NCBI RefSeq assembly: GCF_029360665.1
Contig: NZ_JARDUB010000006.1
Span: 124,001 to 188,000 of the forward strand
Origin: Eudoraea chungangensis
GTDB taxonomy: Bacteria; Bacteroidota; Bacteroidia; Flavobacteriales; Flavobacteriaceae
DNA: 64,000 bases
Direction of reading: 5' to 3'
The notes below the pieces were generated by a model. The model had not been told where the DNA came from and did not search any database. It saw only the letters and a list, made by a program, of their open reading frames with translations. Below, piece by piece: positions 8,201 through 17,250 of this stretch; within the stretch, counting starts at the first letter, position 1; every line of letters begins with the position of its first letter. The position numbers were made by a program, and so were the translations under genes.

Positions 8201-9787
8201 CTATTTTGAGATAATCACATCCACTTTTGGTTTGTTTTCTCTATTGGCAATTTCCCATGCTGTGTAAAATACTAGACGGCTTCGATTCTCTAATAAGTCG
8301 TAGTTTATCTTATCGGGCGTATCTCCAGGTTTATGGTAGTCTGCATGAGTACCATTAAAATAGAAGATAATTGGTATCTCGTTTTTGGCGAAATTGTAAT
8401 GATCACTCCTATAATAAAATCGATTAGGGTCGTTCTCGTCGTTATAGGTGTAATCTAATTCTATTTGCGTGTATTTCTCATTTACCTCTTCGGATAATTG
8501 ATGTAATTCCGTACTAAGTTTGTCTGACCCAATTAAATAGATATAATTTCTTTCTCCTTCTCGTTTTGGGTCAGTCCTGCCAATCATATCAATATTAAGG
8601 TTCGTTACGGTTTTAGACAAAGGAAATATGGGATCGTAATCGGTATAGTATTGCGAGCCAAAAAGACCTTTTTCCTCTCCAGTAACATGCAGAAAAACAA
8701 TGGATCTTTTTGGACCCTGCCCTTCAAGTGCCGCCTTTTTAAAAGCCTCGGCTATTTCTAACATTGCAACAGTTCCGGATCCGTCATCGTCCGCACCATT
8801 ATTAATATCCTCCCCAGTAATTCCAATATGGTCTAGATGTGAAGAAATTACAACGTACTCATCCGGTAACTCAGAACCTCTAAGAATTGCAACTACATTT
8901 TCAGAATCCACAAACTTATTAGTGTCTTTTACTTTAAATTCAACAGGAGTATCCAAAACCTTGGGCGAATGATCGGTTTCAATTGTAGGATATAAAAGAT
9001 TTCCCATTTCAGCACCAACCAGAACCAAAGAAGTATTCTGAACACTATCTTTTAGACGCATTTTTCCATTTTCTGCCTCAACATTAAAATTGTAGTAATT
9101 CTGATATCGTGGATAATAAGCAAGGTCATAATAGAGAATTCCTAGGGCTCCCTTACTTTCCGCTAAAGCCACCTTGGCACCAATTCCGTCCGAGGCATTA
9201 CCCCATACGGAAGGTACCAAAGAACCCGAAATGATGCTTCTGCCCATTTCGTCTTTTGGTTCTCCCGCTTTAATCAATACAAGTTTTCCTGTGACGTCTA
9301 ATCCCTCATAGTCTGAATATCCTTCCTCTTCGATACCATAGCCTAAATAGACGATAGAGCTGAAACTTTTTTCAAGAGAAGTAAAGGTCACAAAACCTTC
9401 ACCCTGTTCAAAAGAGGTATCTTTTAATGCAATGCTCCCTTGGGGGACCCTTGATATTTCTAGTGGGACTTTCTGAAAATAGTCGCCATTGGCCTGTGCA
9501 GGAGGGATATTTAACTCTTCATAAACTGCCTTTATAAATTCAACTGCTTTTTTCTGACCAGGTTCACCTGTTTCTCTTCCTTCGAATTCATCAGAGGCAT
9601 ACGTATAGAGGTATTCCTTTAATTCTTCTTCCGTGATCATCTCTGCAAAACTTACAGGATCTTTGGTTATATTCGGCTGCGCCTTATTCTCAATTGAGCT
9701 TTCTGCATTTTCCTCTACTGTTTTCTGGGAGCTATTACAGCTAAGAAGAACCGTAATACTCAGCGTTAGAAGCCATAGATATTTCAT
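8201..9787 (-). CDS. M28 family metallopeptidase lipoprotein
   Basis: About 528 residues from the chosen ATG at 9787, which places the lipobox LLSC directly after a short hydrophobic signal; an ATG three codons upstream is less likely. A PA-like insert (about 150-280) precedes the peptidase domain. Zinc and catalytic motifs of family M28 are visible: SSHLDHIG, NGADDDGSG, HVTGEEKGLFGS, NIDMIGR and YRSDHYNF. It is likely an aminopeptidase anchored to an envelope membrane. A good -7 box lies upstream on the minus strand (9817-9824), and transcription would end at the shared terminator at 8147-8174. Confidence 0.92.
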   Translation of the reverse strand: MKYLWLLTLSITVLLSCNSSQKTVEENAESSIENKAQPNITKDPVSFAEMITEEELKEYLYTYASDEFEGRETGEPGQKKAVEFIKAVYEELNIPPAQANGDYFQKVPLEISRVPQGSIALKDTSFEQGEGFVTFTSLEKSFSSIVYLGYGIEEEGYSDYEGLDVTGKLVLIKAGEPKDEMGRSIISGSLVPSVWGNASDGIGAKVALAESKGALGILYYDLAYYPRYQNYYNFNVEAENGKMRLKDSVQNTSLVLVGAEMGNLLYPTIETDHSPKVLDTPVEFKVKDTNKFVDSENVVAILRGSELPDEYVVISSHLDHIGITGEDINNGADDDGSGTVAMLEIAEAFKKAALEGQGPKRSIVFLHVTGEEKGLFGSQYYTDYDPIFPLSKTVTNLNIDMIGRTDPKREGERNYIYLIGSDKLSTELHQLSEEVNEKYTQIELDYTYNDENDPNRFYYRSDHYNFAKNEIPIIFYFNGTHADYHKPGDTPDKINYDLLENRSRLVFYTAWEIANRENKPKVDVIISK

Positions 9788-9816
9788 AAGAACCATATTG
9801 TTTTTAAAAAAGGATT

Positions 9817-9824
9817 CAAAAATA
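9817..9824 (-). promoter_or_regulatory. Possible -7 box for the M28 peptidase gene
   Basis: Read on the minus strand this is TATTTTTG, matching TAnnTTTG, 30 nt before the peptidase ATG. The -33 element is not clear. Confidence 0.4.
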
Positions 9825-10012
9825 CGGAAAGAATACGATAATTGTATTTAATAAATGGTTTGTAGGTACATCTTTTATAACATTTTATTAAAAAAGAACT
9901 CAGGGATTCTTGTTAGAAGAGTTTATCTTAGACCGAAACTCCTAAATTAAAAAATTAGTATTTTAATTTAAATTACAAATACTTAATGCGCAGTTAAAAA
10001 TTTGAATGACTT

Positions 10013-10528
10013 ATGAATTTCTTAAAACAAAGTAGCATCTTTTTGATGCTCTTTACCACCTCCTATTTTTCCTTACACGCACAAGAACAATCGCTTGGGG
10101 CAATGGTAAACAAAAAAGTGGATATGTATGTATTTCCTGCAAATGGTCAAACGGAGGAGCAAATATCAAAAGATGAAAACGATTGCTATCAATGGGCGGT
10201 GCAACAAAGCGGGATAGATCCATTGAATCCTCCAAATGTGGAAGCTGCTCAAGTGGAATCCGGACCTGATGGTTCTGCAGTTAGTGGGGCTGCAAGAGGA
10301 GCATTGGCCGGAGTAGCAATAGGAGCTATTGCCGGAGATGCCGGTACAGGGGCTGCTATTGGAGCCGTTGCTGGCGGTCTTGGAGGACACAGGGCCAGCA
10401 GGGTAGGAAGGGCTAAACAGCAAGAAGCAAATAATCAGGCTGCTTCTAATGCAGAAGTAGATATGATTAATAGCTTTAAAAAGGCTTATTCAGTCTGTTT
10501 ACAAGGCAAAGGCTATACTGTTCAATAA
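10013..10528 (+). CDS. Glycine-zipper envelope protein
   Basis: 171 residues with a signal peptide (cleaved near residue 23, after HAQ). A short conserved region containing the EEQISKDENDCYQWA stretch is followed by an Ala/Gly-rich glycine-zipper segment (about 85-125, GAIAGDAGTGAAIGAVAG), as in YMGG/Gly-zipper proteins of the Gram-negative envelope. The C-terminal part carries a second cysteine that could pair with the first. Function unknown; such segments insert in or associate with membranes. The next gene begins 30 nt downstream in the same direction. Confidence 0.7.
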   Translation: MNFLKQSSIFLMLFTTSYFSLHAQEQSLGAMVNKKVDMYVFPANGQTEEQISKDENDCYQWAVQQSGIDPLNPPNVEAAQVESGPDGSAVSGAARGALAGVAIGAIAGDAGTGAAIGAVAGGLGGHRASRVGRAKQQEANNQAASNAEVDMINSFKKAYSVCLQGKGYTVQ

Positions 10529-10558
10529 AATTAACTTGTTATTAAATTATAAGCAACC

Positions 10559-11341
10559 ATGTTAAATAGTTTTATAAAAAAATTAAACTTCACCCTTATA
10601 GTCTTATTAATGGCTCTTGGAAATAGTCAGCAATTGATGGAAGACTACGATTTGTTTCTAGTAAGAGAAGATAAAGTTACACCTTCTATGAGCACGGACT
10701 ATGAGATGTCTCTGGCTGATTTGAAAGCTTTTCTCGCCGAAAACGATATTAAGGATTTTAATTATTTCACGCATTTTCAGGACGACTATAAGTTTTTACA
10801 TATTGTTCCTATAGATAATTTGAACGACCTGCGAAAGGGAACTAGAGAAGCGTTTAAGTCAAGGATAAATAAACCAGAACTAGAGCTTATTATGGACTAT
10901 TTTGATCTTTCTGTAGATTCCTATAAACAGTATATAGTAAGGTATCAGCCCGATTTATCTTATGTCAAGGAAGATGATAACTGGAACGAAAATGCCTCCT
11001 ATAGAAAATGGAATTTCTACTATTTTTACCCTGGGAATGAGAAAGAAGTAGAAGCCTTACTAGCAGCATACAAAGAGCTATATAAACAAAAAGACATTAC
11101 TATGGGATTTAGGGTGTTTTCAGGTCTACTTGGCACAGAAAAACCTTTGTATATTCTAACTACCTGGGGTGAATCTCCCTTAGATTACCATGAAAATTTG
11201 GAGTTGACTTCCAGTGCCTTGGGGGATAGGGGGGCAGAACTATGGACAAGTATGATGAAACTAGTAAGGGACACAAGGACTACAGAGGGCTGGTATTTAC
11301 CCCAGTACTCCTATGCTCCTGGGTTAAAATTTGCAGAGTAA
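10559..11341 (+). CDS. Hypothetical secreted protein
   Basis: 260 residues with a hydrophobic N-terminal signal (residues 10-22), then a soluble, acidic, Tyr/Asp-rich region without a recognised domain. It sits 30 nt after the glycine-zipper gene and ends before a strong bidirectional terminator, so the two genes probably form one transcript. Exported to the periplasm or beyond. Confidence 0.6.
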   Translation: MLNSFIKKLNFTLIVLLMALGNSQQLMEDYDLFLVREDKVTPSMSTDYEMSLADLKAFLAENDIKDFNYFTHFQDDYKFLHIVPIDNLNDLRKGTREAFKSRINKPELELIMDYFDLSVDSYKQYIVRYQPDLSYVKEDDNWNENASYRKWNFYYFYPGNEKEVEALLAAYKELYKQKDITMGFRVFSGLLGTEKPLYILTTWGESPLDYHENLELTSSALGDRGAELWTSMMKLVRDTRTTEGWYLPQYSYAPGLKFAE

Positions 11342-11388
11342 GCTTATTGTAAAATATCCAATAGAGGTTGCAGACTAATCCATAAAAA

Positions 11389-11428
11389 AGCCCAACAACT
11401 TCTTAGTTATTGGGCTCTTGATTTTTTA
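11389..11428. terminator. Bidirectional terminator
   Basis: AGCCCAA (11389-11395) pairs with TTGGGCT (11410-11416), with an A run on the left and a T run on the right. It serves the rightward secreted-protein gene and the leftward DUF4136 gene. Confidence 0.8.
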
Positions 11429-11434
11429 GGATTT

Positions 11435-12019
11435 TTATTTTGGAATTGGCACAGGGTACTTCTTCATTATTTTTTTTACTCCTTTTGGTATCGTCTTATC
11501 CCTTTTCTTAGGGTTTTCATTTATTGTTTTGGTGGATATTCCCTGCCATATTAATTTTTTAGTTGCTGCTTCATAAACACTTACAACAAAGGTTCCCACC
11601 TTATAATCGTTTTCTGAATATGTAGTCATAGACGTGCCCATACCGATTCCTCCGTAACCCATACCATAACCGTAACCCCATCTTCCGCCATAGCCCATGC
11701 CGCCTGTATAGTTGGTATATGCTGTTGTGCTCGTTTTCTCATTTATTACAAAATATCCAACCAAAGCGAGTTCTCCACCTTGCTCTACAACTGCTATATT
11801 TCTTTGTTCAAACTCATTAATGAAACTGTCACTAATACGCTTTTTGTCTAAATCATTAATTAACTCATCACTGTTATCTTGCCATCCGGCAAAAGAGATC
11901 GATTTAAACTTGGTAAAATCTACGGTATTGTCATAATCGCTAGTTACCTGAGAAATTCCTGAAAAGGTCATTGTCATGGCGGCGACTAATAAAAGGGAAT
12001 TCTTAAATGCATTTTTCAT
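11435..12019 (-). CDS. DUF4136 domain-containing envelope protein
   Basis: 194 residues with a signal peptide (cleaved near residue 23). The mature part starts with the VTSDYDNTVDFTKFKSISFA pattern typical of DUF4136, contains a Gly/Tyr-rich low-complexity insert (about 104-135) and ends with the KLIWQGISTKTINENPKKR segment of the family. Periplasmic or outer-membrane associated; no biochemical role is known to me. The upstream region contains a 10-bp tandem repeat. Confidence 0.8.
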   Translation of the reverse strand: MKNAFKNSLLLVAAMTMTFSGISQVTSDYDNTVDFTKFKSISFAGWQDNSDELINDLDKKRISDSFINEFEQRNIAVVEQGGELALVGYFVINEKTSTTAYTNYTGGMGYGGRWGYGYGMGYGGIGMGTSMTTYSENDYKVGTFVVSVYEAATKKLIWQGISTKTINENPKKRDKTIPKGVKKIMKKYPVPIPK

Positions 12020-12110
12020 TTTAAAAGGTGTTAGTTAATTTCATACTACCATTCGAGTTGTTATAAGCGCTCTTCCAATAGCATATTTATATAGGCTAAT
12101 ATAATAAGAA

Positions 12111-12129
12111 TAATTCTAGTTAATTCTAG
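12111..12129. repeat. Tandem TAATTCTAG repeat
   Basis: TAATTCTAG occurs twice with a period of exactly 10 bp (12111-12119, 12121-12129), about one helical turn, in the 239-bp divergent region between the DUF4136 gene and the Omp85-like gene. It may be an operator. Confidence 0.4.
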
Positions 12130-12258
12130 AATGCTTCTTTGTTTCGGGCAATATTTTGTTAAAAGATGCACTTTAGATTATTCTCTTTTCCTAAATATTT
12201 GTGCTAAATTGCCAAAGGATACCAGCAGCAAACAGGCTTTTTTTTAAACCACCAATAA

Positions 12259-13437
12259 ATGACTCGAAGACCATTAAAATTAGGCGTTTTTTATGTCATT
12301 TTATTAGTATTCTCCTTTTTTAACGGGTATTCTCAAGATGTTAAACAAAAATTGGATTCTATTACCGGGGATGTCATCGAAGATATCTATTTAAATACAC
12401 CGGAAGACGCCGCAAAAAAAAGAAAAGATAGTCTTAGCAGGTTTTCTTTCAATGCTTATCCCTATATATTTTCCAGTCCTGAAACCAAGTTAGCCTTTGG
12501 TGGCGGTGGAATTATGATTTTATATGCTGGCAAAGGACTAGACCTAAGACCTTCTAAAGTAGAGTTCGGAGGCTATTACTCGGTTAACAATCAATACCGA
12601 ATAAATATCAACCCACAATTCTTTTTCCTTGAAAATAAGTTATATGTGGAAATGCCTACCAGTTATGGTTTTTTTGTAAATAAATATTGGGGAATAGGGG
12701 ATAGTGCCCCGGATTATGAAGATGCCGAATATGCCATTGAGACCTTTGATATAACTTTATCAACACAGGTTCCACCTCTGTTATTTAGCGCAGATAGGAC
12801 GGGTCTTATTTTAAGTTACGAAGATTCTAAAGTAGTGGATAAGAGATCTAACGAACTTATCATGAATGACAGCTTACCCGGAAGCAATGGAGCCAAATTA
12901 TTTGGATTAGGATTAAATCTGGTATGGGATTCCAGAGACAATTTGTTTTACCCTAATTCTGGTAGATATCAGTCCCTTAAAATTTTACTATACCCGGAAC
13001 CAAGCGATTATGTGTATTCTATGGTAGAATTTGATGCAAGGGCATACAAGGCTTTTTCTCAAGATCAGGTACTGGCAATAAATTTATATGCCCAAACGGT
13101 GCTAGGCGACACGCCTTTTTTTAAACTGCCAGCCTTGGGAGGTAAAAATAGAATGCGGGGATATTTTAATGGAAGGTATAGGGATAATTTCTATGGAATG
13201 CTTCAGGCAGAATATCGACAATACTTTTGGAAAAGGTTTGGTTTTGTAGCTTTCGCGGGTATGGGTAACGTTTCCAATACCCTTATAGAATATAAGTTTA
13301 ATACCATGAAATATAGTTTTGGGGGTGGGCTCCGATACCTTATGAATAAAAAACAGAAAGTTAATCTTCGAATGGATATTGGGATTACAGGAGATGGTAC
13401 CACCGGAATATATTTTGGAATTCAAGAGGCATTTTAG
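12259..13437 (+). CDS. Omp85/BamA-like outer membrane beta-barrel protein
   Basis: 392 residues with a signal peptide (cleaved around residue 25). No POTRA domains are visible; the mature protein is close to a bare surface-antigen (D15) barrel of alternating beta strands. The family signatures VWDSRDNLFYPNSGRY (about 222-237), GKNRMRGYFNGRYRD (about 295-309, equivalent to the LRGY/VRGF loop) and a terminal phenylalanine are present. The short N-terminus argues against an assembly role like BamA; such short members are of unknown function. Confidence 0.8.
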   Translation: MTRRPLKLGVFYVILLVFSFFNGYSQDVKQKLDSITGDVIEDIYLNTPEDAAKKRKDSLSRFSFNAYPYIFSSPETKLAFGGGGIMILYAGKGLDLRPSKVEFGGYYSVNNQYRININPQFFFLENKLYVEMPTSYGFFVNKYWGIGDSAPDYEDAEYAIETFDITLSTQVPPLLFSADRTGLILSYEDSKVVDKRSNELIMNDSLPGSNGAKLFGLGLNLVWDSRDNLFYPNSGRYQSLKILLYPEPSDYVYSMVEFDARAYKAFSQDQVLAINLYAQTVLGDTPFFKLPALGGKNRMRGYFNGRYRDNFYGMLQAEYRQYFWKRFGFVAFAGMGNVSNTLIEYKFNTMKYSFGGGLRYLMNKKQKVNLRMDIGITGDGTTGIYFGIQEAF

Positions 13438-13511
13438 GATTTTAGTAAGGCCTTTAACACGTACAATTATTCTCTAATATTGCAATAATAATCGCAAATT
13501 TGACCACACGG

Positions 13512-15770
13512 ATGACTGAATTTTCCAATGCTTTTATAATCAGGTATTTAAGACAGAAGAATTTTTTTAGTTGTGTACTTTGTACACTTTTGTTCACTAA
13601 TATTGGCTGTAAACAGATAGAGAAAGAGGCATATATCCCAATAGAGCCAGAATACTATCACGCTAGTTTTGTGGGTGCTGATAGTTGTACAAAATGCCAT
13701 CAAAAGGAGCATGAAGAATGGAAAAATTCGCATCACGACTTGGCTATGAAATTGGCTGATAGTACAACTGTTCTAGCTAATTTTAATAATACTTCCTTTA
13801 TACACAATGGTGTTAAAAGTTCTTTCTTCAGGAAAGGGCAAGATTTTTTTGTGAACACCGAAGGAGAGGACGGTACTTATCAGGATTTTAAAATTGTTTA
13901 TACCTATGGCGTAACTCCTTTACAACAATATATTGTTGCTTTTCCTAATGGAGAATTTAATTGTCTATTAACCGCTTGGGATACTAAGGAGGAAAAATGG
14001 TTTCACTTGCAACCTGACTTAGAAATAAAACACGACGAGTGGATAAATTGGTCTGGCGGCAGTCAGCGATGGAATACGATGTGTGCCGATTGTCATTCTA
14101 CAGACCTAAAGAAGAATTACGATCTTAGTACAGGGGTTTATAATACTACATTTAGCGAAATTAATGTAGCCTGTGAAGCCTGTCACGGGCCGGCGAGTGA
14201 ACATGTTTCCTATTATGAGAATGCCATGGATGGTGCGGAAAAATCAAAAGCACCCCCCCAGTTATATATGGATTCCGAAATGTCTTCTTTAGAAGTTGTT
14301 GATAAATGTGCCAGGTGCCATGCTCGCAGGACTAATTTGACCTCCAACTTTGATTATAAAGGTACCTTCATGGATCATTATTATCCGCGTATGTTAGAAG
14401 AACCTTTGTACGAACTTGATGGTCAGATAAAAGATGAAGTTTATGTCTACAGTTCCTTTATCCAAAGTAAAATGTATCAGGAAGGGGTTTCTTGTAACGA
14501 TTGCCATAATGCACATTCACTTCAACTTAAAAGAGAGGGAAATGACTTGTGCTTAAGTTGTCATACTCCTAATTACAATACTACTGCGCATCACTTTCAT
14601 CCAATGAATACCGAAGCTGCCTTATGTATTAATTGCCATATGGATGGCAAACTATATATGGTTAATGATTTTAGACGAGATCATAGTTTTAGAATTCCGC
14701 GTCCAGATCAGTCCGTAGATTACAATACACCAAATGCCTGTAATAAATGCCATACAGAAGAATCGGCAGAATGGGCAGCTAGTTTTATACAAAAAAAATA
14801 TGGCCCTGCGAGGGCAGATCATTTTTCTGATCATCTTTTAAAAGGATATACCGGAGACTATGTTGCATTTAAAAAGGTCTTTTCAAACAAGCACTATCCC
14901 GATATTGCCCGAGCCACCGCAATAGGTCGCTATGCAGATAGTCCCATTACAGAGGAAGAGGCTTTAAACCTTAGTTTGTATCTTAATGATTCTTCAGTAT
15001 TTGTTCGAAATGAAACCGTACGTGCTCTGGAAAGAATAGGGAATCCTGCATTTTCTGAAAGAGTAGTACCTATGCTCAAGGATTCTTTGCGCGTAGTTCG
15101 TATCTCAGCTGCGCATTATTTCCGTACCCTGGGAACTGCCTCTGTTAAGGAGTTAGAAGCCTTTAAAAAGGCGGATAAGGAGTATGTTGAAGAACTCAAG
15201 GTGAATTCGGATTTTCCAGCTGGTTTACATCAATTGGCTATCTATGAACAAGGACAAGGAAACTCAGATAAGGCTATTGAATACTACCAAAGAGCGATTA
15301 CAGAAGATAGCTATAACAATAGGTCTAGAATGAACCTTGCTTTATTGTACTATCAACTAGGCAGACCTGAAGAAAGTGAAGCCCTTTATCTAAAAGTAAT
15401 TGAGCAGGAACCAGAATTCAGTTATGTCTACTACATGCTTGGATTGCTTTATAATGAAAAAGGAGACAGTACAAAAGCGGGCTCTTACTTGTATCAGGCA
15501 ACCACCTTAGACCCTCCAAACTTAAATGCTTACTACAATTATGCCTTGTTATTACAGCAACAAAAAAAGAACGAAGCTTCTTTAGAAATAATTGAGAAGG
15601 GTTTAGTCCAATTCCCATTTAACGAAAGACTCGTTTACATTAAATTATTAGGACAATTAAATTTAAACCTCAGGTATAAGGCTCTTGAAACACTTGAGGT
15701 ATTGTTACAATTGAATCCGACTAATGCGGATTATATACAGCTAAAAAAACAACTTCAAGGCGGCGTTTAG
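13512..15770 (+). CDS. Octahaem c-type cytochrome lipoprotein with HEAT and TPR repeats
   Basis: 752 residues from the ATG at 13512; a TTG four codons upstream is possible. The lipobox NIGC follows a hydrophobic signal. Eight CXXCH motifs (CTKCH, CADCH, CEACH, CARCH, CNDCH, CLSCH, CINCH, CNKCH) span about residues 59-413, with the CEACHGP motif seen in cytochrome c554-like proteins. HEAT-like repeats (about 460-555) and three TPRs (about 560-740) follow. It would be an envelope-anchored electron carrier or oxidoreductase with a protein-docking tail. Haem attachment needs the System II synthetase whose gene opens the window. No partner redox enzyme is adjacent. Confidence 0.9.
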   Translation: MTEFSNAFIIRYLRQKNFFSCVLCTLLFTNIGCKQIEKEAYIPIEPEYYHASFVGADSCTKCHQKEHEEWKNSHHDLAMKLADSTTVLANFNNTSFIHNGVKSSFFRKGQDFFVNTEGEDGTYQDFKIVYTYGVTPLQQYIVAFPNGEFNCLLTAWDTKEEKWFHLQPDLEIKHDEWINWSGGSQRWNTMCADCHSTDLKKNYDLSTGVYNTTFSEINVACEACHGPASEHVSYYENAMDGAEKSKAPPQLYMDSEMSSLEVVDKCARCHARRTNLTSNFDYKGTFMDHYYPRMLEEPLYELDGQIKDEVYVYSSFIQSKMYQEGVSCNDCHNAHSLQLKREGNDLCLSCHTPNYNTTAHHFHPMNTEAALCINCHMDGKLYMVNDFRRDHSFRIPRPDQSVDYNTPNACNKCHTEESAEWAASFIQKKYGPARADHFSDHLLKGYTGDYVAFKKVFSNKHYPDIARATAIGRYADSPITEEEALNLSLYLNDSSVFVRNETVRALERIGNPAFSERVVPMLKDSLRVVRISAAHYFRTLGTASVKELEAFKKADKEYVEELKVNSDFPAGLHQLAIYEQGQGNSDKAIEYYQRAITEDSYNNRSRMNLALLYYQLGRPEESEALYLKVIEQEPEFSYVYYMLGLLYNEKGDSTKAGSYLYQATTLDPPNLNAYYNYALLLQQQKKNEASLEIIEKGLVQFPFNERLVYIKLLGQLNLNLRYKALETLEVLLQLNPTNADYIQLKKQLQGGV

Positions 15771-15893
15771 GACTAGATAGGTAAGCTTGTTACATGAATG
15801 CCAAATGAGAATTCGTATCCTATCCGGTTTGATGGACTTTATCCTCTTGGGAAATTTCATCACCAGTAGGCCTAACTTGTTTTAAAACAAAAA
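15771..15893. other. Intergenic stretch left of the small membrane protein
   Basis: First part of an 863-bp gap (15771-16633). Nothing recognisable lies here; the gap further contains a terminator, a 56-codon gene on the minus strand and about 475 bp (16159-16633) with three ATCGAT sites (16216, 16238, 16333) but no other gene that I can support. Confidence 0.5.
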
Positions 15894-15916
15894 AACCGCC
15901 CTGATAAGGAGCGGTT
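15884..15916 (-). terminator. Terminator of the small membrane protein gene
   Basis: AACCGC (15894-15899) pairs with GCGGTT (15911-15916). On the minus strand the hairpin is followed by TTTTTTTGTTTT, so it terminates leftward transcription coming from the 56-codon gene. Confidence 0.75.
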
Positions 15917-15987
15917 CAAGAATACTTAAACTACAAATTGATAAAAAATTTACTATTACCTTAGATGGTTTTTATATCCAAAAATTA

Positions 15988-16158
15988 TTAGTCGAATGCA
16001 AACCCAGTGAATACTCTAAAAAGAAATGCATAAGTTACTACAGCAAACATTATTAAAGTAAACCAGGCAAAAACTCTAAAATAGTTTCGTACAATATAAT
16101 TGCCTATATTTTTAAATCCTTCTAAGTAAATATTTTTTAAGAGTAAAACTGTTTTCAT
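15988..16158 (-). CDS. Small membrane protein, 56 aa (DUF6747-like)
   Basis: An ATG at 16158 opens a 56-codon frame ending in TAA at 15988-15990. The protein starts MKTVLLLKNIYLEGFKNIGN, has one hydrophobic helix (about 29-49) and ends RVFTGFAFD. This resembles the small DUF6747 proteins I know from Flavobacteriaceae, with the same MKT start and TGFAFD end; the assignment is from memory and unverified. A terminator lies about 70 nt downstream in the right orientation, which supports real expression. A weak -7-like CATCTTTG (minus strand, 16180-16187) precedes it. Function unknown. Confidence 0.7.
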   Translation of the reverse strand: MKTVLLLKNIYLEGFKNIGNYIVRNYFRVFAWFTLIMFAVVTYAFLFRVFTGFAFD

Positions 16159-16633
16159 AAATAATCATTTAATTTTCACCAAAGATGCGCCTACTTTCAG
16201 AATCTAGTTTTTCTAATCGATATGCCGCTAGGTTTTTATCGATGAACTGCATTTTAGTGGTCGGTTACCCTAAAAACAGGTCGATTATCCCATTTGGAAA
16301 AAATCTTTGTACCCTTTTAAATATAGGCTTTAATCGATAAACGGCAAAGGAGGTCTAAGTTTAGAACTTTTTCGGAGATCTAAATAGAAATCCTGTCTTT
16401 TTGGTATAATGGTTTACTAAATGAGTAGGAATAATGTCTAGGAATAGGCCATAGCCAAGGAGCAGTCTTCCTCATCATCTAATGCGGTTTTGGGAAAATA
16501 ATAATTTGTAGTGTACTCCTATATAAAAGGATATGGTTTCCCTATCTTCGAGAAAAGGATAGTGATGATACAATGCGATACGATTAAGCGGCGACATGTA
16601 AAATCCTACTTCTAAACTCTATTTTGTAAGACA

Positions 16634-17176
16634 ATGTTCTATTACTGGTATACCATTATAAAAATTTTATTCCTCAGGAATTTTCAGGCCAAAGTGAAGC
16701 ATAACCAGAGTATAAGTAGAACTTATAGAGTACGAATTTTTGACTGTGATGGTTTACGAGTAATGACTGCCTCCAGATATGCAGTCTATATGGATTTTAT
16801 TCGATGGGAATTAATTGCGCGTTCTAAATTATTCCATGCTATTGTAAAAAGAGGATTAGCCCCTACCTTAGGCTCACAAAAAATCATTTATAGAAAACCT
16901 CTTAAACGTTGGAGTAAATTTAATATCATCTTGGAATCCGTTGGCTGGGATGAGAAATGGGTTTATCACCTGCATTATTTTAAACAGCAAAACGAAATAA
17001 AAGCTGTTGGTATTACCAGAGCCCTTATCTGGAAAAGAGACATTCCTAGTGTCCTAACCGAAATAATGGAAGAAATTGGTGTACAGGAAAGAACCAAACC
17101 ACCATCTTGGGTATTAGATTTGTTTAAAGAGGACAAAGAGATAATACTTAGGAGTCAGGATATTATTCCTGACTAA
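16634..17176 (+). CDS. Acyl-CoA thioesterase-like hotdog protein (4HBT_2, THEM6-like)
   Basis: 180 residues. A hydrophobic, aromatic N-terminus (about 1-18) is followed by a hotdog domain with the YRVRIFDCDGLRVM beginning and the central helix region YAVYMDFIRWELIARS, as in thioesterase proteins of the 4HBT_2/THEM6 group. The expected activity is hydrolysis of acyl-CoA or a similar thioester, but the catalytic residue is not certain. It stands alone between the non-coding gap and a lipoprotein gene. Confidence 0.75.
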   Translation: MFYYWYTIIKILFLRNFQAKVKHNQSISRTYRVRIFDCDGLRVMTASRYAVYMDFIRWELIARSKLFHAIVKRGLAPTLGSQKIIYRKPLKRWSKFNIILESVGWDEKWVYHLHYFKQQNEIKAVGITRALIWKRDIPSVLTEIMEEIGVQERTKPPSWVLDLFKEDKEIILRSQDIIPD

Positions 17177-17250
17177 TAAGACAACCATGCTCTAAAACAA
17201 CTGCATATTTGTTACATTTCTTATATTTAACTTAACGCAAAAACTACTAA

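Noticed and set aside
12259-13437. BamA assembly factor
   Set aside because: The protein lacks POTRA domains and is far shorter than BamA, so only a barrel of the same superfamily is called.
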